A stretch of 64,000 bases of DNA, from the NCBI GenBank assembly GCA_039808765.1, contig JBDHTQ010000010.1, positions 1 to 64,000 on the forward strand, in the 5' to 3' direction. Below are positions 34,251-40,984 of the stretch, piece after piece (the stretch's first letter is position 1; each line of letters opens with the position of its first letter). The translations under genes were made by a program, and so were the position numbers. This DNA is from JBDHTQ01 sp039808765 (GTDB taxonomy: Bacteria > Pseudomonadota > Alphaproteobacteria > UBA2400). The notes under the pieces were generated by a model. It searched no databases. It saw only the letters and a list, made by a program, of their open reading frames with translations, and was not told where the DNA came from.

Positions 34251-35771
34251 TTATGATTTTTTAGGTGAAACGACTAAACATTGTTGCTTTTGCTGTAAAA
34301 GATAAGCACATGCCCTACGCGCATTTTGTTCTTTAAAGCCCGTGAGTTGTGCGCGGTAAACAGACCCAGATCGGCTTGTCAGGGGTGCGCCATTCGTATA
34401 CCCTGGTCCGAGTGAGGGTAAAAGGGCATTGGCTTTTTTGAGTGCAGCCAGAGCCATTTTCTTACTCGTGAAAGCCCCTACCTGAATTGACCAAACGGCC
34501 AGAGAAGCTTTTAGTGGTGTTGTGGTATTCTTGCTTATATCATCGTAGTCACCCTCCCCGATCACGGGTTTTGTGATCGCCAAAGTTGGAGGTACAACAC
34601 TTTTGGCTAAATTCGTTTGAGCAACAATTGAGTCAATATTATTTGGTGGCGATTTTGATGATTCGGAAAGTTCCGCCTCGTCGATGACCAACAAAGTGTC
34701 TTCGGGAATGCCCGATTCTGAGTATGTGGTGCCAGCGGCAGGAGCATCAAGATGATTAAGCAAGGATGTAACATCTGCAACCTGTTCAGGAGTGGCACTA
34801 TGACCCTGAATGTTTGTAGAAGATTGATTCTGTTTTATATTTTTTAAAGGAGGAAGAGGCACGACAGTTTTTTCTGACCGCACAACAGGTTTCATCACAG
34901 AAGGTGCAATCAACGCAACTTTCTCTTCCTGCTGGGTTGGTAACATTGCTTCCATAGTTCGCCCTTTTGATTGTAAAAGAGCGGCCATATACTGATCACG
35001 CGCCGAAATCGATTTACCGCCAAAGACAGCGCCTATGACAATATCGTTTCCCTGCACTTTCCACGCAACCAAGTTAAATCCTGACGCACGGATATACCCC
35101 GTTTTGCCGCCTGTACATTGTCCACGATTAAGCAGACGATTATGCCCCGTCAGCATTTTGCCTGCAATGCGCGCTGACTGCAGACCGAAATATTTTCGTT
35201 GAGATGGAAAATCGTGGATAAGTCGAGTCGCCAAACGCACCATGTCGCGCGCTGTTGTCAGTTGCTGTGGATCAGGCAAGCCCGAAGGGTTGCGAAAGGT
35301 TGTTCGCGTCATACCAAGGTGTCGAGCCATAATATTCATCTGATTAACAAACGAATGTTCATTTCCACCGACTGCTTCAGCAACTGCGACGGCGATATCA
35401 TTTGCTGATTTCATCGCCACTGCTTCGATTGCATCCTCCACACTTATGGATTGGCCCGGGACCAATCCAATGCGTGTCGGATCTTGTGACGCCGCATTCA
35501 CCGAAATGGGAATACTGTCAGAGAGGGAAAAACGACCATCATGAATGGCTTCAAAAAAAAGATAAAGCGTCATCATTTTTGTAAGCGAAGCAGGATAGAC
35601 TTGTTTATCAGGATCGGATTCAGCAAGAACGCGCCCGGTTTGGCCGTCAATCACCAAGCTTGAACAACGGCTGGATACCGCACAATAGCTATCCGCATGT
35701 GCAGGCGTTAAAGCCCAAAGAAAAAAATTAGTCCCCATCGCAAGGACGAACAAAAAACGACGCATAAGCAT
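34251..35771 (-). CDS. D-alanyl-D-alanine carboxypeptidase (peptidase S11) with C-terminal SPOR domain
   Basis: A 506-residue periplasmic enzyme with a signal peptide (cleavage after AHA). The penicillin-binding motifs are complete: SLTKM (SxxK), SAND (SxN) and KTG in GGKTGYIRASG. It trims the terminal D-Ala from peptidoglycan stem peptides. A disordered linker (about 285-420) with DTLLVIDEAELSE precedes a SPOR domain (WSIQVGAFTSKKMALAALKKA ... VYRAQLTGF), which binds denuded glycan at the septum. Domain pairing of DacA-type and SPOR is common in alphaproteobacteria and suggests a role at division sites. Confidence 0.94.
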   Translation of the reverse strand: MLMRRFLFVLAMGTNFFLWALTPAHADSYCAVSSRCSSLVIDGQTGRVLAESDPDKQVYPASLTKMMTLYLFFEAIHDGRFSLSDSIPISVNAASQDPTRIGLVPGQSISVEDAIEAVAMKSANDIAVAVAEAVGGNEHSFVNQMNIMARHLGMTRTTFRNPSGLPDPQQLTTARDMVRLATRLIHDFPSQRKYFGLQSARIAGKMLTGHNRLLNRGQCTGGKTGYIRASGFNLVAWKVQGNDIVIGAVFGGKSISARDQYMAALLQSKGRTMEAMLPTQQEEKVALIAPSVMKPVVRSEKTVVPLPPLKNIKQNQSSTNIQGHSATPEQVADVTSLLNHLDAPAAGTTYSESGIPEDTLLVIDEAELSESSKSPPNNIDSIVAQTNLAKSVVPPTLAITKPVIGEGDYDDISKNTTTPLKASLAVWSIQVGAFTSKKMALAALKKANALLPSLGPGYTNGAPLTSRSGSVYRAQLTGFKEQNARRACAYLLQQKQQCLVVSPKKS

Positions 35772-35852
35772 GCTTCCTTTTTAGCATTCGTTTAGACAAC
35801 CGACCACAAAAAATTTGAGGAAAAGAAGAATATTACATGACCAATGCGTCAG

Positions 35853-36545
35853 CTAAACTGTTTGCTCTTTCATATTGAGGATAGAAAAAACCTTTTGCGG
35901 ATCAACGCCATCGGCCAAGTAAAGAGCCCGTTTTTCAGTAACCACCCAGTCGAGCCGTTGGTCATAGACATCATGCGGAACGGCCGAAAGTTCCTGCCCA
36001 TCATAACAAACACCAATAGCAATAATTCTGCTCTGGGCCCGTAACATCCCCAGCGTACGATCGTAGTACCCCTGCCCGCGACCAAGCCGATAGCCAAAAC
36101 GATCAAAAGCAATGAGCGGCACAATCAAGTGGGTTGGCTGCACTTCGGGCGATGTTTCAGGAGGCATTGGCAATCCAAATCGACCCGGGATCATCTGTGC
36201 CCCAGGCTCCCACAAACGAAAACGCAAGGGCGACTGTCTGTGAATTATAACAGGCATACATAATGTACAACCACGTTCAGCAAGGCCCGAGAGAAGCGGA
36301 AGAATATTAATTTCGCTCTCTTTAGGCCAATACCCAGCAATGATACTACCAGCGGTGAATGAGAAATTATTGAGAAAATTCTCACGCAAAACCCTGCTAA
36401 CGTAAGCGGGCTCATAATCATCATAATTTTTCTGGATGTTGCGTAAATTTTGTAGTGCGCATGTACGCATGCGGTCTTTCGCAAGGTCAATCGAGACGCG
36501 AGGACTATAGTTTGGATCTCTTCCCTTTGAGGGATTAAAATTCAT
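35853..36545 (-). CDS. 5-formyltetrahydrofolate cyclo-ligase
   Basis: A 230-residue enzyme of one-carbon metabolism that turns 5-formyl-THF into 5,10-methenyl-THF with ATP. Motifs: GYWPKESEINILPLL, a Met-rich loop, and GYRLGRGQGYYDRTL, the conserved ATP/folate site. The family also contains the ygfA product. It is the gene after 6S RNA, the same order as zapA-ssrS-ygfA in E. coli and many proteobacteria. Upstream is the 6S RNA, so it may be expressed partly as readthrough of it. Confidence 0.9.
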   Translation of the reverse strand: MNFNPSKGRDPNYSPRVSIDLAKDRMRTCALQNLRNIQKNYDDYEPAYVSRVLRENFLNNFSFTAGSIIAGYWPKESEINILPLLSGLAERGCTLCMPVIIHRQSPLRFRLWEPGAQMIPGRFGLPMPPETSPEVQPTHLIVPLIAFDRFGYRLGRGQGYYDRTLGMLRAQSRIIAIGVCYDGQELSAVPHDVYDQRLDWVVTEKRALYLADGVDPQKVFSILNMKEQTV

Positions 36546-36592
36546 CTTTTATAGTATCCTCAGGTTGGGCCATCTCACATCAATAAACATTA

Positions 36593-36793
36593 AGTGGAAG
36601 GCCCCGCCTCGACCGGTGGCATTCGAAATCCTCCGTGGCCTGCAAGTGCAGGTGGGCACCGTGTACCAATCCTCTTTACGGCCACCGCAAGCGGCATAAG
36701 GCCAGAGAAATCAGCAGGGACAGCTCCCATGAGGTTACGTATCGGCCCTGGGGATGCTATGAAGCCTGTCGTGTCGTGCAGCAACCTTCCATC
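36593..36793 (-). ncRNA. ssrS: 6S RNA
   Basis: Read on the minus strand, TGGAAGG (5' end) pairs with CCTTCCA (3' end), closing the long hairpin. The conserved block ATCCCCAGGGCCGATACG matches the 6S consensus CCCCUGAGCCGAUA region, and the central loop is bounded by complementary purine-rich strands. It lies just downstream of zapA and upstream of the cyclo-ligase, the conserved place. 6S RNA binds the sigma-70 holoenzyme in stationary phase. Length about 200 nt, as expected. Ends are estimated to a few bases. Confidence 0.93.
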
Positions 36794-36799
36794 CATAAT

Positions 36800-36805
36800 A
36801 CTATA
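36800..36805 (-). promoter_or_regulatory. Probable -10 element of the 6S RNA gene
   Basis: TATAGT on the minus strand lies 6-7 bases upstream of the inferred 6S 5' end and overlaps the stop codon of zapA (TAG at 36801-36803). A candidate -35 TTGCAT lies 15 bases further upstream, a slightly short spacer. The promoter would sit in the 3' end of zapA. Confidence 0.45.
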
Positions 36806-37280
36806 CGGTTACGAGCCGGGATGCAACTGCGTCAATACGCGCAATGAGCGATTCTATTGCATCCGTATATCTTTTCTCAACATCTGGACTCAACTCGGTT
36901 ACATATTCGACTTTTGTGACAACATTTTCTTTACAATCGGATTTTTGAGATTTTTTTGATTTTGGCGATTTTTTTGAGAATTCTTCATCCGACAGTGAGG
37001 TTTCAACAATTGCAGGGGCTGTCGTTTCCAATGCTAAAGTTGCAGCACGAAGTGTCGCACGCATTTTTGAAAGCTCTGTCCGCAAATCGTAAATTTGATC
37101 TGCGAGCATAAGCATTGTGAGAATATGTGTCTGTGCTTCCGAAGCGCTTCTTTGGCCTGCCGCCAAGGATTTCATCCGCGAATCAACAAAGGCAACAATT
37201 TCGCTTAAATGTGCCTCTTGGCCGTCCTCACAGCCTATGGCATAGGTACGCCCGTTTAGAGAAATTTCAACGCGCGCCAT
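36801..37280 (-). CDS. zapA: Cell division protein ZapA
   Basis: A 159-residue protein when started at the ATG 37278-37280 (MARVEISLNGRTYAIGCEDG), the family's start; the open frame continues upstream without similarity. The N-terminal ZapA domain ends in a coiled coil (LTMLMLADQIYDLRTEL), followed by a lysine-rich tail not found in E. coli ZapA (about 110-159). ZapA bundles FtsZ filaments. Overlaps the upstream DUF4164 gene by 14 bases. Confidence 0.92.
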   Translation of the reverse strand: MARVEISLNGRTYAIGCEDGQEAHLSEIVAFVDSRMKSLAAGQRSASEAQTHILTMLMLADQIYDLRTELSKMRATLRAATLALETTAPAIVETSLSDEEFSKKSPKSKKSQKSDCKENVVTKVEYVTELSPDVEKRYTDAIESLIARIDAVASRLVTV

Positions 37281-37512
37281 CCGCTGACTCCAATGCAATA
37301 TCAAGCTGACTGATGGCTTCATCAAGTTGCTGCTTTACCTCATTGAGTTGTTCAGGTGAAAAAAGCATGCCAGCAACATCATCCGGATATAAAGCTTTTT
37401 TGGGGGCAGTGCGACGTGTTTTGGGGGTAAAATAAGGTCCTGCGGCGTGCTCAAGCACCTCGACCGAAGCCGTAAGCGATGCGAGTGCCTCATCAATTCT
37501 ATTCAATGCCAT
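37267..37512 (-). CDS. DUF4164-like coiled-coil protein
   Basis: An 81-residue protein starting MALNRIDEALASL at 37512, with AAGAGG as a good ribosome binding site. Two helical coiled-coil stretches (about 3-24 and 58-78) surround a Lys/Pro linker. Small coiled-coil genes of this family lie upstream of zapA in many alphaproteobacteria. The gene overlaps zapA by 14 bases, so the two are coupled. A role with ZapA in division is inferred from position. Confidence 0.75.
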   Translation of the reverse strand: MALNRIDEALASLTASVEVLEHAAGPYFTPKTRRTAPKKALYPDDVAGMLFSPEQLNEVKQQLDEAISQLDIALESADGAR

Positions 37513-37944
37513 TTTTAATCCTCTTGCTGCACCCACCCTAACCCTCAAAAGGGGGCAAGGTCAATCATCGAAGTGCGAATATTTAAAAAAAATCAACCCT
37601 TTCAGTTTATAATATGATCATGCCAAAATTTAAACCATTGAAAAGCGGAATCACTCGACGCTTTAGTAGTATTTCGGGAGGGGGAAGTGTGGGCGATACG
37701 AGCACTGCCTTTAACGGAGATGATGGGACGAGTCATGCGTTTAGTGGTGATACGGGCGCTGCAAACCCCGCCACGACACCCCATGCAATGAATACTAAAC
37801 ACTAGTTAAAACCGCTCACAAAAATGCTTTAAGGCCTTTTAGAACAAGATTTATCAAGCGCTTAAGATTAAAATCAAAAAAGCGTCTGGTCATCTTCAAC
37901 TTTGGACATTATAACACACACTGCAAATAGAAAGGCAGGATGCT
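37513..37944. other. Intergenic region between divergent genes with a doubtful 63-codon frame
   Basis: It separates the DUF4164-zapA unit (minus) from the flavin oxidoreductase (plus) and must hold both promoters. TTTATAATAT at about 37606-37615 looks like a -10 for the plus strand. A 63-codon frame at 37614-37805 (Ser/Gly/Thr-rich, GDDGTSHAFSGDTGAAN) has no ribosome binding site and no similarity that I can see; it is probably not a gene. Confidence 0.4.
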
Positions 37945-39345
37945 GTGTTAAAAGGTTTAAAGCCGCTTAAGATTTCAGGAAAAGAAGTGCTTCCTCTTAT
38001 TGAGGGTGGAAAGGGTATTTCTGTCTCTAACGGAACGAGTTCAGGGGCATGGTCGGCCGCAGGAGGAATAGGAACCTTCTCGGGTGTTAATGCAGACTAT
38101 TATGATGAACAAGGCAATCTTATCCCTCAAATTTATCATGGTAAAACGCGCAGCGAACGGCATGATGAACTGATTGCCTTTTCTATTAAGGGCGGCATTT
38201 ATCAAGCCCAAGTCGCCCATGAAGAAGCACGCGGTGAAGGACGCATCCACATGAATGTCTTGTGGGAGATGGGGGGCTGTGAGCATGTATTAAACGGCGT
38301 GCTCGCGGGGGCCAAAGGCCTGATTCATGGTGTTACGTGTGGCGCTGGTATGCCCTATAAAGTAGCTGAAATTTCGGCTGGTTATGGTGTTTATTACTAC
38401 CCTATTGTTTCGTCCGCACGCGCTTTTCGAGCGTTATGGTTGCGCGCCTATCGCAAGTTTCCTGAATGGTTGGGCGGTGTGGTCTATGAAGATCCGTGGT
38501 TAGCAGGCGGGCATAACGGTCTCTCAAATTCTGAAGACCCCGAAAAACCGCAAGACCCTTACCCGCGCGTCCGTGAATTACGAGAAACAATGAACGGTTT
38601 TGGTCTGCACGACATCCCGATCATTATGGCGGGGGGCGTGTGGTGGTTGCGTGAATGGACTCATTTCCTTGATAATCCTGAAATTGGTCCAGTTGGATTC
38701 CAGTTTGGTACGCGCCCCCTACTGACGCAAGAAAGCCCTATTTCGGCGGCATGGAAGCACAAACTTATCAATCTTAAAAAGGGTGATGTTTACCTTCAAC
38801 GTTTCTCACCAACTGGTTTTTACTCATCAGCAGTCAAAAACAATTTTATACTTGAACTGGTTGAGCGTTCCGAGCATCAGATTCCCTATACCATCGAGGA
38901 AGTGGGTCAGCATAATGCAGAGCTCAAGATCGGCCCACGCGGGCGACCGGTTTATGTAACGCACCCCGATAAGTTACGCGCCGAGGCATGGCTCCAGCAA
39001 GGATTCACCCAAGTGATTAAAACGCCCGATAATACTTTGGTGTTTGTAACACCAGAAAAGGGTCAGGAAATTCTTAAAGACCAAACGGATTGTATGGGTT
39101 GCCTTTCAGCGTGTGCTTTCTCTAACTGGTCACAGCACGATGGTTTTACAACTGGAAGAAAAGCCGATCCGCGTAGCTTTTGTATTCAAAAAACCTTACA
39201 AAAAATCAGCCATAGCGATGAATGTGAAAACCAGCTCATGTTTGCGGGACATAATGCCTATCGCTTTGCTGAAGATCCATGGTACGCTAATGGTTTTGTT
39301 CCAACTGTACGCGAGTTAGTGGATAGAATTGCGACCGGAGACTAA
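37945..39345 (+). CDS. FMN-dependent oxidoreductase of the nitronate monooxygenase / enoyl reductase family
   Basis: A 466-residue TIM-barrel flavoprotein. Typical elements are GVTCGAGMPYKVAEIS, IIMAGGVWWLREW and FQFGTRPLLTQESPIS, which form the FMN phosphate site. It is about 100 residues longer than common nitronate monooxygenases, with the C-terminal cluster CMGCLSAC (residues about 385-392), perhaps a metal or iron-sulphur site, and further Cys at FCIQK and ECEN. The start is GTG at 37945 with AGGCAGGA upstream. Function within the family is unknown. Ends with a terminator. Confidence 0.85.
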   Translation: MLKGLKPLKISGKEVLPLIEGGKGISVSNGTSSGAWSAAGGIGTFSGVNADYYDEQGNLIPQIYHGKTRSERHDELIAFSIKGGIYQAQVAHEEARGEGRIHMNVLWEMGGCEHVLNGVLAGAKGLIHGVTCGAGMPYKVAEISAGYGVYYYPIVSSARAFRALWLRAYRKFPEWLGGVVYEDPWLAGGHNGLSNSEDPEKPQDPYPRVRELRETMNGFGLHDIPIIMAGGVWWLREWTHFLDNPEIGPVGFQFGTRPLLTQESPISAAWKHKLINLKKGDVYLQRFSPTGFYSSAVKNNFILELVERSEHQIPYTIEEVGQHNAELKIGPRGRPVYVTHPDKLRAEAWLQQGFTQVIKTPDNTLVFVTPEKGQEILKDQTDCMGCLSACAFSNWSQHDGFTTGRKADPRSFCIQKTLQKISHSDECENQLMFAGHNAYRFAEDPWYANGFVPTVRELVDRIATGD

Positions 39346-39361
39346 ATCACCTAACCATTAT

Positions 39362-39390
39362 AAACACCCCTCCAAAAGGTGGGGTGTTTT
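39362..39390 (+). terminator. Intrinsic terminator after the flavin oxidoreductase
   Basis: AAACACCCC (from 39362) pairs with GGGGTGTTT (to 39390), with an inner CC/GG and AAAA loop; a run of T follows (TTTTTTCTT). Sits 20 bases after the stop. Confidence 0.85.
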
Positions 39391-39498
39391 TTCTTATTTC
39401 TTCCATCAAATATTCTGTCTTGTCTTCGTAACTTATGTTGTGGTAGCTGATGCTAAAAGAATGAAATTTTTTATGAATCATAAACAAAGGTTGCCTTT

Positions 39499-40293
39499 AT
39501 GCCTACAGCAAACTGTCCTTTAGCGTTACCATCCGCCCAAATAATACAACATGACCAACAATCCAAATACTTTCAAGGCTTACTTCAGCAAGTTATCAAT
39601 CAAGAAAACTTGAGTGATAGTCAGCTGAAAGATGTTAACGGTGGGCTGTGCGCATATGATAGACCATATATTATTGATGTTTGTTTGGATATTGCTGCAG
39701 CCCTAGATGATATAAATGGCATTTTACCTGGGCTGGAAAATCTTTTTAAATATGGGCCAACACAAATCACCGATCAAGATAATGTCGATGATATTTTGTG
39801 TAGCGCATTAGAAATCATTTTAGATCAAGGCACCCCTGATTTCTGCATGAAAATTCTAGATGCGGCGGCACGATTAGAAAATGTTTCCGTGAATAATTTT
39901 CTTATAGAAAATCTTTGCAGTCGCAATTTTACTGTACCTGATGTAAGGTTAAATTTTGCTATTCAGGAAAATTTTCCTGCTAACTGTGGAATCACGCTCG
40001 ATTATGGTGATGATTGCAGAAAAATGGCAGAAAAAATAGAAGCCCGCTTTACTCAATTAACCCAGTCCAGTGGTCCTGGGCCGGAAATAGTATGCATTGC
40101 AAGTGTTTTTTATGGCGGTGGTCCCCATTTGAAGGAAAATGACAGAATTACCGTTGCCCTAAACAATAATGATATACATGGAACGCTGAGAGCTGCCTTT
40201 CTAGGGATAGCACCACTTTATGATTTAACCCTCGATAGAACCAGACAAGGCATGCTTTACCGAGCAAGACTTAAGGAACCCGTCTACGTTTAG
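39499..40293 (+). CDS. Unidentified acidic protein (264 aa)
   Basis: A soluble, acidic protein without signal peptide that I do not recognise. Helical N-terminal half with LLQQVINQENLSDSQL and DVCLDIAAALDDINGILPGL; the C-terminal half has GYGDD-like LDYGDDCRKMAEKIEARF and a Gly-rich VFYGGGPHLKEND. AT-rich compared with neighbours. Single gene between two terminators, so it is expressed on its own. An accessory or effector role is possible but there is no direct evidence. Confidence 0.65.
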   Translation: MPTANCPLALPSAQIIQHDQQSKYFQGLLQQVINQENLSDSQLKDVNGGLCAYDRPYIIDVCLDIAAALDDINGILPGLENLFKYGPTQITDQDNVDDILCSALEIILDQGTPDFCMKILDAAARLENVSVNNFLIENLCSRNFTVPDVRLNFAIQENFPANCGITLDYGDDCRKMAEKIEARFTQLTQSSGPGPEIVCIASVFYGGGPHLKENDRITVALNNNDIHGTLRAAFLGIAPLYDLTLDRTRQGMLYRARLKEPVYV

Positions 40294-40340
40294 GACACAT
40301 CTCCCAAACCGGCCCGCTCATATTGACAGGCCAAAATAAA

Positions 40341-40367
40341 AAAAGCGAAGCATCAAGCTTCGCTTTT
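40341..40367. terminator. Bidirectional intrinsic terminator
   Basis: AAAAGCGAAGC (40341-40351) pairs with GCTTCGCTTTT (40357-40367) around a 5-base loop. It lies between the convergent 264-aa and 148-aa genes, with A-run and T-run on either side. Confidence 0.88.
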
Positions 40368-40395
40368 ATAATTGCGAAAAGCCGAATAGAAAGAG

Positions 40396-40842
40396 TTACT
40401 CCTTCTCACGTAGATTCTTCTGTCTTTCTTGCTCGCGCAACTTTACTTCATCGCTCACATTATCTTTGCTGAATGGAGTCCACTCGGTCGGCCAAAGGTT
40501 GGCTACGCTAACATTCCTAAAACCAAAGTACGCCCCCCATGCGAATAAAAGAATACAAAACACTAAAAGCTTGTTGTATTTAATTTTAGTGTTCGCATCA
40601 CAACCAGGCACAGGTCTAAACGATTCGTCGGTTGGGTTGGGAATCATTTTTCGGAAATAATCAAAAGCACATTCAAGAGGATTGCGGCCATAAAGAAGCG
40701 GCATGGAAACAGTTTGATACCGCGCATTCCATAAAAAACCACGTTCTGAATTGTAACTTTCCTGATTAAAATAACCAATGATTCCGATAGCGATACTTAT
40801 GATAATCATGAAACGACCAAAGCCATGGCTAAATAAAAACAT
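40396..40842 (-). CDS. Unidentified two-helix membrane protein (148 aa)
   Basis: Start chosen at the ATG 40840-40842 (MFLFSHGFGRFM), because GGAG lies six bases before it; the open frame extends 11 codons further. Two membrane helices (about residues 9-27 and 88-106) flank a soluble domain with GRNPLECAFDYFRKMIPNP. The tail is highly charged (KLREQERQKNLREKE). No family recognised. Confidence 0.65.
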   Translation of the reverse strand: MFLFSHGFGRFMIIISIAIGIIGYFNQESYNSERGFLWNARYQTVSMPLLYGRNPLECAFDYFRKMIPNPTDESFRPVPGCDANTKIKYNKLLVFCILLFAWGAYFGFRNVSVANLWPTEWTPFSKDNVSDEVKLREQERQKNLREKE

Positions 40843-40984
40843 TATCAACTCCGTACATAATGTGGCACACCCCACCCTTCATCGTTTAAGAAATAGGGCA
40901 AAGTTTATTTTCAGAGCCAAGAGTACACTATTTTTGGTCAGAAGGTAAATATCTGTGTGCGTCCTCTTGTAAGGAAAAGATATT

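Noticed and set aside
36594..36959. 121-codon frame on the plus strand
   Set aside because: It covers the 6S RNA and the antisense of zapA; no ribosome binding site, and the 6S structure explains the sequence.
37614..37805. 63-codon Ser/Gly-rich frame
   Set aside because: No ribosome binding site, a promoter-like TATAAT at its start, and no recognisable similarity.
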